In this document: positions 51,362 through 64,000 of the stretch, in pieces
Layout: every line of letters begins with the position of its first letter
Position numbering within the stretch: the stretch's first letter is position 1
Source: Myxocyprinus asiaticus
Taxonomy: Eukaryota > Chordata > Actinopteri > Cypriniformes > Catostomidae
DNA length: 64,000 bases
Assembly (NCBI RefSeq): GCF_019703515.2
Contig: NC_059347.1
Span: 22,497,501-22,561,500, forward strand
Direction: 5' to 3'
Program-made: the position numbers and the translations under genes
Notes under the pieces: generated by a model
What the model saw: only the letters and a program-made list of their open reading frames with translations
Told to the model about the DNA's origin: nothing
Database searches by the model: none

Positions 51362-53152
51362 CTGACAATAATCTGAAATAGTTCATGAAAACAGATGGAT
51401 CATTACAATGCAAAATTCACATGACAGACTTTTTTTTTTATTTTTATTTATTTTATTTTTTTTGCTTTTTGGTTTAAGGGGACCCATTCACCGGATAGTC
51501 TGGACAGAAAGAATTTGAGCTTGACTCCTCAGCTACTGAATTGGCATCAGTCAACAGAGTTTCACCAGCTTCCCCTTAAAATAATAATAAATTAAGTAAA
51601 AGTCAAATTCTTCACCTAGCAATGTTATCTTGAGTTTATAAAGAAAACAGTTGTCAGGATACTGATTAAATTAAATGTCTTTATTCTGGTAAATCAAAAG
51701 AACAGCCACATTGTGTCATAAATTCCTAACAAGGTAAATTATAGTAGATCTGACATTACAAAATATGGGTGTCAAGTATTTGATTATATACTTGTACAGC
51801 ACTATGTTTACATAACATATAACAAAACAAATTTAAATAATGTATCACATAAAAGAATTGTGGCCGCAAATTCACTTGCAAAGTCGGACACTTAGAACAT
51901 GTAACAGATTACCACACATTTAGCACTATGGCAATAACATCACTGCTACCAAATCATGTATTTTGATCTTTTAAACACAATAAAAGCATGTTAATGTAAA
52001 TGAACACAAGATAACTAAATTGCAGACAGTAACACAGTATTTAAATGTCAAATTACAATTAAATTAACTTACCAGATTTTTGACAGTCTGCTGAAACTTC
52101 TCCATTAAGACCCAGAGAAATCCTGAGTGGCACATTGAGTCCAATGTTCTGGTGAAGATGAATGAGCTTCAGTATAATCCACTGTAACATCACTCTCAAC
52201 ATCACTGGCTAGGCAGGAGTCTGATCTCTGATTCTCCTGATCTTGAACCACTGAAAGACCCTGGAAGTCCTTTCCTTGGTCCCTCACAGGCCACAGTACA
52301 TTGGTGGAAGTCTGTTGTGATGGATCCACTGGGAATTGAGGACACAAAAACCCCCAATTCACTCTGAGGTTTACACTCCCATTGACAGTCAGGTTATGTT
52401 CTCCATGTATCCTTGAATGATAACAGCATTAGACAGCCAGGCCTTAATGGTTAAAAATCCTATACACCCATCTGACTGCAGATGGATGCATCCATGATTT
52501 GGCCGCACAATAAATTGAATTAAATCATAATATTGCCTTGCCTTGTGTGAAACAAAAACAAAAGGCTGTCATTAATGATAATTAAATATATGGTCTTTAT
52601 AATAAGTGGGAGGCAATTCATTCTTGTTTTCTACAACACATACTACAAGCATGTGATAGTAGATCTTGGGCAAACTTGGTGCAAAAAAGGCTACTTCTGT
52701 AGTTTGGTGATACTTTAGATTTAGTTAAGTAATTTGGTTATCATTTTTTTTTTTTTTTTTGTAGTTGACAAACTAATATGTGCATGTTTACTGCTATTAC
52801 ATGAGCCATATCTAGTTCCCACACTCCTTGACTAATATTTGTGAGTACCTTTGATATAGGCCTCCAACTTCTTGGATGGATCACAGCTTGGTTTTCCTCT
52901 GCTTGGACCAGGAATGGGTTCAGTTTCACTAGACTGCAGGCTGTTTTCATGTTCACTTGTATCAGCAGTTCCTTTTGAGTTTTGAGGAGCAGCTTTTGTG
53001 CCCTCAAAGTTAAATGAAACAAAAGTAAATAACTAGTATATCAGATCAAGAAATTATGCTAGTGTCTGTCAGAGAAGATTCTATTTAAAGATGTATCATA
53101 TCTATCTTACTTTGACAGATTTCTGGCCCCTTTCTTGCCTCAGACTTTTAAT

Positions 53153-54618
53153 CAGTGGCGAATTTTCAGGGCCGGCAAAGCCTTCTCTGCTGGCCTAAAA
53201 TGCCAAATAAATAAATATCATTCTCAATCACCTTTTTGCCCATGTATTTTTAATCGCTTTCCACTCTTAATTAATCTACAAACAAATAGAGAAAAATCTC
53301 ATCATTGCTGGTATTGCCGTTGAGAAAGAGATCCTTATGGATTTAAAAACACGAGATGTTCTGCATGACTGTGTGATTGCTTAATTTATTAAACAGGAAA
53401 GGAGGACTGATTTTCACTTCAAGTAAATTGGTATTTGCTTTTTTCATTGTTATAGCAACATCAGAGAGTTTTCTAAGTGTAAATTAGGCTGCTGGAACAT
53501 TCAGTGTCGAATCAAGTTTTGAAAAGTAGTGCTGTGTTCCAATGAACTCGGAAAGTCGCATTTTACAAATTCCTACTAGGAAAAGTGCAATGGAATGCAT
53601 CTTGAAGTCAGAATTACAACTTGTAGGCTCATGCAGAAATTCTCAACTCCGATTTCACCGAGATGCAGGTGCATGATGTCACACAAACATGTCGACACTC
53701 AGGGAGATATACAAAGTAAGTGATAAACATTCAATTTATTAAGTAATATCAATAAATGAGTTTGTTTCCACATTTCATGATATTAAAGCTTGTTTAACAA
53801 ACGCCTGCGGAAACAGGTGTATAAAACATTATAATCTCTTTTGATAATCGTACACCTGTAGCACAAATGCTAGCACTGCAGCATTATTTATCAGTTGGGT
53901 TGCTAGGAGCAGGGATGGATTACCGACCGGGCCAATTGTGCCAGTGCCCAGGGGTCCTTGACTACCAGGGCCCTTGACTGCCCGGGGGGCTCTGGGCTTT
54001 AAGGTTGCGCAATCCAGTTTGGCGATCCCCCCCGCTCGAAAACCCATCAACAATGAAAACGAACCCCACCCCTCAACAACTTTTGGGCAAGTTGCTATGT
54101 AAAAAAATGGTGGGAGGGGAGGAGGGCCCTTGGAGATAATTGGCACCGGGGCCTTTGCGAGTCATAATCTGTCCCTGGCTAGGAGACATCTCTAATGAGA
54201 GTCAAACCCCTGCTAAGCTAACGGGAGCGTTGCAGTTTTGTTTCCTTAAATGTCATCTTCTGAATATCGGGGAATGGAATGAATTTATTGTTGGAGATAT
54301 CAAGTAGGAATATCCCACATCCAACTTGAATGTAACGCAGCATAACCGTGTACCCTGATGAACGTCTGTTCGGGAGACGTTCATTTCACATCAGTCATGC
54401 TGCAGTTAAAATTAGGCTTGCTTGAGCATTAAGTCGTTTCAAGTTCTGGCTTTCGTGCGTGGACATGTTTTTAAAATGTCAATTGGTATTACTAGTTAGC
54501 TGTGACATAATGTATGATGCCCAAAGGCATAGGGTGTTTTAATTATTGTGAAACTGTGTTTTCTTAATGACATGAATCACACTGAAGGCCTAGATTTTAA
54601 ATGCACGGCCCGCCACTG
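53153..54618. mobile_element. Large hAT-type element with perfect 8-bp TSD, itself interrupted
   Basis: Ends CAGTGGCG / CGCCACTG (followed inward by GGGCCGG / CGGCCC) are flanked by identical CTTTTAAT at 53145-53152 and 54619-54626. Length is 1466 bp, of which 53910-54177 is a later insertion. No transposase is recognised. Confidence 0.85.
53910..54177. mobile_element. hAT-type MITE nested in the larger hAT element
   Basis: 268 bp, ends CAGGGATGGATTA / TAATCTGTCCCTG, flanked by identical GCTAGGAG at 53902-53909 and 54178-54185. GC-richer than its surroundings. Confidence 0.9.
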
Positions 54619-54739
54619 CTTTTAATTGCTGCAGAATCAATAGTGCTATGTGGAAATTCATCTATTATAAAATGGAGTAAAAATATGATTATTCTATATT
54701 ATTTATGATTATTAAAACTAGTTTAGTTATGCGTATGAC

Positions 54740-54894
54740 AAAAGATTGACTGTACAAGGATGTATTTTAGCCTTTGGAAGATATTTCTCCACCAGTCTAT
54801 ACACTGAACTGTCTGTGGTCATGTCCAAAGAAATCTTTCCTCCACCACACTTTAATAATGGATCAGCAGCATTCTTCAGAAGTAGATCTACAAT
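54740..54894 (-). pseudogene. ankrd31: ANKRD31 end-of-block ankyrin exon
   Basis: After the acceptor GTGCTTACAG the frame reads IVDLLLKNAADPLLKCGGGK, then SLDMTTDSSVYRLVEKYLPK, the closing repeat of the first ankyrin block. The middle repeat exon (GWTxLHEA type) expected between this and 55965 was not found. The donor is not clear. Confidence 0.7.
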
Positions 54895-55322
54895 CTGTAA
54901 GCACATAATAAATATCAAGGTCTATGAATTTTATACACACCTTTAATAACAAAAGTTAAACTATGAGGGTCACACACCTCTCATCTAAACTAGATTAATT
55001 AGAGCAGTGCAGAGAGCTATGGTTGGAATTTTGATTAATTCCACTGACATTACATTTTTACAAAATTAGGTGGTGACAAAGGTATGAGTTTTTATGAGTT
55101 ATGACTGATTTGTTGTTGAGAGGGCGCATGCATTGTCTGTCAATTAATGGGATTCATGAAAGTCAGAACATTGGCATTGTCTTTCACTCCACGATCACTT
55201 GGAGCAGGACACAATCACACTGCAGCTGGAAAATATAGTTAAACTAACAGCTTCAGCATTTCCGACGATCACTGCTGAGAATCACAGCAGACGCAGGTAA
55301 TCACAAATGCTTAATATCTCAC

Positions 55323-55324
<2 letters not shown>

Positions 55325-55359
<35 letters not shown>
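55325..55359. repeat. (CT)n microsatellite
   Basis: About 17 CT dinucleotides in an ANKRD31 intron. Confidence 0.95.
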
Positions 55360-55361
<2 letters not shown>

Positions 55362-55964
55362 TAAACACACACATGTCCTTGTTACTCTAATAACTACTCA
55401 GCCCATGTCGTCAGTACTAGTTCTAAAGTGACATTTGTCATGCATCAACATGCATCTTTGTAATTAGCAATCACAGAATATTCCGTACAGATCTGTCCGT
55501 GGTGTAAGAAAGTAGTTCCACACAAAATGGCATTTGTGGGACTATCCTGGTGTTTCCTTATATCAAACACCATACTGATAGTCCAAGGCATTTAGAGTAG
55601 GGTATACATTTAAAAAGCCTTTATTAAATCATGGCTATGAAGTTAAAAAAACATTCCACAAACTGTCACGTTGTGGCTTAGAAAGACTTAATCAGAGTAC
55701 ATTTTTTACTTGTTCATTGAACTGTTTTATAAAAGCATTTGTGGCCTTGATATATGGCAAAACAGCACTCTTGCTTGTTTGAAATTTCTTTCCTAACTCT
55801 GACAGCTAATCTAATTGGCCCTGGTTTACTTGTTCACATTTAGCCAAAATGTTGTATTTACTCTTTAGATTTATACCTCCCTTACATGCAAAATACTATA
55901 TATGAGGACAAATTCTTTCAGTATTTTAATGATTGCAGAGGTAATTTCCTGCAAAATGCTGTAC

Positions 55965-56144
55965 CTGAATAATCCGCCATGTTAACGGGAGCACCCAGTT
56001 TGATCATGCCTTTGACAGCTTGAACGTCTCCCTGCGCCACAACTGCATGCACCTTCGTCTCTCCAAACCGATTCCATCTGTGGATGCCATTGAGAGTAAG
56101 GACTTTCCCTGTCTTTGGGTTTATGATGCCTGTGCCATGGACAC
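55965..56144 (-). pseudogene. ankrd31: ANKRD31 first ankyrin-block exon
   Basis: A 180-nt exon between good splice sites (acceptor CTCTAG, donor TCAG|GTACAG) encodes RWNRFGETKVHAVVAQGDV...AVKGMIKLGAPVNMADYSG, an ankyrin repeat of the R-GET-LH type. The phase (1 to 1) matches the vertebrate gene. By itself this exon is intact. Confidence 0.75.
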
Positions 56145-57778
56145 CTAGAGAACAGAGTTTGGGGTATTAGGGACCATCATTAACACAGCTGTGTTACATT
56201 CAGATCTGTATTGAATTCCATCTTCACTGATTGACATTCTCTACTGTATGTTTCAACATAATATGCACACATACCACAGTGTTTAACTAACCATTACAAG
56301 GTTAAGCTCTGAATAACTATGCTTCTGCAATGTTCATTGCTATAATGCTGCTTGTAAACAGTAAACACAGGGCAAACAATTTAGTGTACAGTGTTTTAAG
56401 TAAAATAAATGTATAGTATTGGATGCACATACTGTAATTGTACACAAAATCAACAAGAACATGTGCTGTAATAATGTTTAACTGTGTTTTATTTATTTTT
56501 AATGTTTAACTGTGTACACGCCACTGAGTGTAATAAGTGTGTTCATGTGTGAGCACTTGCCTGGACTGATGTAAGGTTTAGCTTGTAGTTTTGTTTTAAC
56601 ACGTGCAATAAAAAGTGAATTGAACACCTTATTACAATTATTACAATTTTTGTGTCGTGAGTCTCATTCCTTTGTTTAGATCGGGTTGACCTGTCCATAA
56701 ATAGTAAATATGACATGTAATATTGTATAGCTCACACTGTATAGAGCTGCTCATCAAATAAATAACTTGTTTTGGCAGCTATTTTGTTTTTTGTTTTTTT
56801 TGTTTTTTTACACTAATAGTCACTAATCTGTGAATTCCATGTTACGTATCCCTGATTGACCTGCGTAAAGTGTTGTCCCTTTTCTCCAATGTGACCTCTG
56901 GATCAATTTTCTGTTTGCCTGTCCTGACATTTTTTTTTCACTGAACATCTCAAAGGATGGCCAGGCTGAAGGCGAAACTTATCCAACAATGATTCATCCT
57001 TTGGCAGTGCATTCTGTGACAGGCTTTGTGATGAGTAAGAAGTGGAGGATTTAAGCTTTGGTGTAACATCGAGCTGTGGCTTGACTGTCCTTATTAATAC
57101 ATCTCTCTGTTCCTCAGACATCTTGGTTACTGTAATATCGGCCTCAGTGTTGATTTGGCTTTCCATGGGCTCAAATATTTAAAAATATAAACAGCCAGTA
57201 AATGCTCACTGACATCTAATGAGAAACAGATGCCAATGTGTCTTACCACTAGGGGGCAGCAGTTACATAAGAAAAGTACATTTAATGTTTGAACAGTAAA
57301 ACGCATCAATAGCATGACTTGCTTATTGAATCTCCAAAACCATCACTGGGTGGATCAGGTGTGATATCTGACGTAAAATTTTTAAAAGAGAAATAACTTT
57401 AGTTAACAATTATGCATTCTTTAATTCTGAGGCATTCAGGATGTACCTTCACTTTCAGTAGAGTTCTCTTGTTCACTAAGAACAGCAAACAATTGCTTGT
57501 GAAATTTACAGTTGAATGTTTCTTTCCATTTCCTCTCATGATCTAAAGAAGGGATACAAACCTTACAGGGCTTTCTGGAGGAACCATGGTGCCATGGGTC
57601 TGTTCATTATAAAATAAAATAGCATTCAATTCATAATGCAAGAACTTAATGCAATAATAAACAATCAATAATTCATAATGCACAATTTTAAAAATTGCAA
57701 ATATGATTAAAGAACATAAATTTGGAAAAATGTAATAGAGACAAAGCTGATTACACACAAGGTGTAGTGGATGCTTGG

Positions 57779-57935
57779 CAGGGCCGTAGCTAGTGGGGTG
57801 AAAGCTGGCAATGATTCTAGGGGCCCACAGGTCCAGGGGGCCCCCACAACAAATTCTACATTTTATTTTTTTAATAGGAAAGGGGCCCTGACCAATATAC
57901 AGTCAGGAGGCCCAGAATACATTGCTACGGCCCTG
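57779..57935. mobile_element. Short hAT-type MITE with perfect 8-bp TSD
   Basis: 157 bp, ends CAGGGCCGTAGC / GCTACGGCCCTG, flanked by identical ATGCTTGG at 57771-57778 and 57936-57943. No coding capacity. Confidence 0.92.
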
Positions 57936-57943
57936 ATGCTTGG

Positions 57944-59120
57944 ACACATAACAGACAACAATGCAATACTCCCAAACGAATAAGGATGATTAAAGAAATA
58001 TTCCATGTTCAATAGAAGTTAATTTCAATCGACAGCATTTGTGGCATAATGTTGATTATCACATACAATAATTTTATCTCATCCCTCCTTTTCTTGAACA
58101 ATAAATGAATACATAGGTTACAGTGAGGCACTTACAATGGAAGTGAAAGGGGCCAATTCAAGTCTTCAAAGGCAGAAATGTGAAGCTTATGATTTTATAA
58201 GATCACTTACATTAATTCTGTTAAAATGTGTGCATTATTTGAGCTGTAAAGCTGTTTAAATCGTCTTTTTTATAGTTGCTCTTGGGTTTTAGAGGTTATG
58301 TCATTGTGTTGTTATGGCAACGAAGTTGTAAAATTGGATATAACTTTAGATTATGGCTGAGTTTCCTGAAGCACTAAGTAGGACGTTAATAGCACTTAAG
58401 TAGTAATTAATTTCAAAGGAGCATTTCCCAAAAGCATTGTTATGTAAATAGTCCGTAAAAACGTTCGTAAATTAACGAGAACTCTAATTATGAAAAATAC
58501 TGCTAGAAATTAAACTGCACTTTAAAGTAACTTTCTGGCATCATTTACAGTTTATTAAAGACAATGGGACATTTAATAAATTGTATTAATATATTTTGAT
58601 CATTGGAAAGGCATTGTACACTATTTCAGAAGACAAAATAAAAGTGTTGAAAAAATCGCTATGAAATCAGTAGTCTCCGCAGTCTGTTGAACACAAGTAT
58701 TGGTAGACCAAACATACTCAATACTAGGTGAGCTCCTGACAATTCTGCCTTTAAAACGAGCTCACTATTACTAATACCAAACAAGAAACATGCAATCAAA
58801 GGAAAATGGTGAAAACTGAAGAGTGATGTTAATGAAGCATCAAATATATTTTCGGCAAATATTTTCCACATTTTTTATTAATTCATATTGTTCATCTTTT
58901 TCATGATATATTCTGAAATATATTTCATGAGATAAAACATATGTATATTCCTATTAATAAAAAGAAAGTGTAGTCAAAATGAATTATCAGTGTGTAAATA
59001 AATGTTATTCTATTTTTTAGTTTTTATTATTATTTTATATCGTTTTACTTTTTATAGTTTGAAGGTATGTTTGGTTCAAGGCTGCGTCAAGGTGAGGTTC
59101 ACAGACCTCATATTTAAATT
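57944..59120. other. Intergenic spacer between ANKRD31 and HMGCR
   Basis: AT-rich; no gene recognised. It includes a fragment related to the fold-back element at 14001-14970 (GCATTTCCCAAAAGCATTG near 58420). The two genes are head to head across this spacer. Confidence 0.5.
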
Positions 59121-59129
59121 CAAATGATG

Positions 59130-59299
59130 GGCAGATCACGCGTCCCCCACCAGGACACGCCCCAACACCGTTCCCTACTAGACTGGGCGTGGTTTTCGCT
59201 TGCATCGGTGTGGTTCGAGGATTTGATTGGCTCCACGCTCGACTGACGCAGAGCCATGCCATGATGCCATCACTCCATAAGAATTAGAGGAGGATACCG
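59130..59299 (+). promoter_or_regulatory. hmgcr: HMGCR promoter and untranslated first exon
   Basis: A short GC-rich, TATA-less patch contains an SRE-like site (ATCACGCGTCCCCCACC at 59137), CACGCCC/GGGCGTG GC-boxes (59153, 59185), an ATTGG inverted CCAAT box (59226) and a TGACGCA CRE-like site (59243). It ends in a strong donor, CCG|GTGAGT (exon end 59299). HMGCR in other vertebrates has a TATA-less SREBP- and NF-Y-dependent promoter and a non-coding exon 1. The acceptor of exon 2 is at 60428. Site assignments are by eye. Confidence 0.65.
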
Positions 59300-60453
59300 G
59301 TGAGTCCTGTCTCAAACGATGGGATATGGATTAATACCGTCTGTGTTTAATTATTGAGGCCGCTCTAATTATGAAAACTACTGCTAGAAATTAAATGTTA
59401 CACACAATCTAGGTTTTTATTTAATTCTTTGCATATGTGGAGGATTTTACAGTAACCAGCTCTTATCGTACTAATTCTTAAACCCTCACTGGTAAGTACC
59501 TGCCTCTGATCTACTGTACCATACATGGTTTATTTTTTAAACATGATTTTTATGTTCTGTTTGCCATGTTTCAATGTCAATTACATCAGTGACACTGTTG
59601 ATGATGCAGGCTAGAAAGCAGGATTTATACATAGAAATATATATATATATATAGTATATTTACTTTATAAAGTCAAGATCTGTGTAAGAGGTTATGCAAA
59701 GTGCAGAAAAACAATCCAAGAATAATGTTTTCCCAATGCCAAATTCAACAGCATAATTTTAGTTGTTGGTTAAAGATGAATGTTGAATTCTAAACATGGA
59801 CTTGACAATAAATCAGTTCCTTTGTAAAGATGAATTTATTAGTATTGGGCAGTTATTTGCTTTCTTTAAAAAAGTGATCTAATAATAAGGTATTTAGGTG
59901 AATCAGCTGTTATCTACATTATAAGCAAAACATTTTTCATATTTGGTTAATGATTTCAAAAGTATGCCCTATCACCACCTGGAACACACACTAGGATGTA
60001 ACTTCCATGTACTGTGATATTGGATGTTATAAATAATTATGACACTTAAGCCAGTCGTTAGTCATCTGTAAATACTGGAACTGGAATCATCTGTCACACC
60101 AGATATGTATTTAGCACATTGAATTTGTGTCTGGCCGGCTGGTATTATGCTGTGATGTAACTGTTAAAGACTATTTAAAGCTATACTGCTATAAACTAAC
60201 CAAAGACTAAAAGATTTCTTTATGTTTAAAACAACTTTCCTTTAACTAAAAGATAAGTTGTGAAACAGGAGCACTTATTCAAGTGTTTCTTTAATAAATT
60301 GAATGTTCATTTGTTGTTAATTTTGTCCTCCTTTTTGAGCATGATTTTGTACTAAATGTTATGAGTGACTGAAGTACTGTTAATTCGGTCATTCTCCCTT
60401 GCATTCTTTCATGGAACGTCATCTACAGCAAGTTACTGTAATACACCTTCAAC

Positions 60454-64000
<3,547 letters not shown>

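Larger units (their letters stand above)
43466..57540 (-). pseudogene. ankrd31: ANKRD31, recognisable but broken
   Basis: The position between GCNT4 and HMGCR, the strand, and the domain order (ankyrin block, long disordered exon, second ankyrin block, RAMA-like domain, short C-terminal exons) fit ANKRD31. In mouse it helps place meiotic double-strand breaks with REC114. Exons visible on the minus strand are near 57540-57433, 57385-57300, 57166-56903, 56144-55965, 54894-54740, 53004-52847, 52362-52080, 51577-51502, 51361 to about 50090, 49150-48990, 48086-47909, 47621-47169, 47029-46905, 44128-44002 and 43596-43466. In-frame stops lie at 51043, 50983, 50650, 50244, 47414 and 44083 (first base of each), and frame shifts near 50455 and 46975. 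Splice junctions and flanking residues remain readable, so decay looks recent. Assembly error is unlikely to cause all of these. Confidence 0.8.

Noticed and set aside
52741..53022. 93-codon minus frame beginning MFHLTLRAQK as an ANKRD31 exon
   Set aside because: Another frame of the same DNA (GTKAAPQNSKG...KKLEAYIK), bounded by an acceptor and a GTACTC donor, fits a disordered exon better.

Overview
The window is vertebrate nuclear DNA, most likely from a cyprinid fish. The genes are spliced with GT-AG introns. The intergenic DNA carries a Sleeping-Beauty/Tdr1-like Tc1 element, tRNA-headed SINEs, an L2-like LINE tail and many hAT and Harbinger MITEs of the kind common in carps and minnows. 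The gene order FAM169A(-) - GCNT4(-) - ANKRD31(-) - HMGCR(+) is that of human 5q13, so this is an old conserved vertebrate block. Family names come from remembered protein motifs; no database was searched.

Region by region. (1) About 0.6-19.3 kb, minus strand: FAM169A (SLAP75-like). Eleven coding exons can be joined in phase to 3007 codons, against about 670 in the human protein. Nearly all the excess lies in one 7.9-kb terminal exon built of acidic tandem repeats with a period near 1.5 kb. A non-coding first exon probably lies near 19.2 kb, behind a 7.8-kb intron full of transposons. (2) 19.4-38.9 kb: intergenic, repeat-rich, with no convincing host gene. It holds SINEs, a truncated Tc1 element, a hAT element with a perfect 8-bp target duplication, nested fold-back elements, a dead L2 LINE and a 0.9-kb coding-like minisatellite. 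(3) 39.5-40.7 kb, minus: GCNT4, an intact single-exon glycosyltransferase. (4) 43.5-57.5 kb, minus: ANKRD31. Its ankyrin, RAMA-like and C-terminal exons are recognisable and in order, but are broken by several in-frame stops and at least two frameshifts, so it reads as a pseudogene. (5) 59.2-64 kb, plus: the promoter, untranslated first exon and first 490 codons of HMGCR, intact and cut by the window edge just inside the catalytic part.

The four genes do not form a functional unit; they are neighbours by descent. HMGCR makes mevalonate for sterol synthesis, GCNT4 branches O-glycans in the Golgi, FAM169A is a lamina-associated nuclear protein, and ANKRD31 acts in meiotic break formation in mammals. 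The most notable features are the expanded repeat protein of FAM169A, the decay of ANKRD31 (as expected after genome duplication or loss in a lineage), and several transposons with intact target-site duplications: twin adjacent Harbinger MITEs, an 840-bp palindrome and a hAT nested in a hAT.
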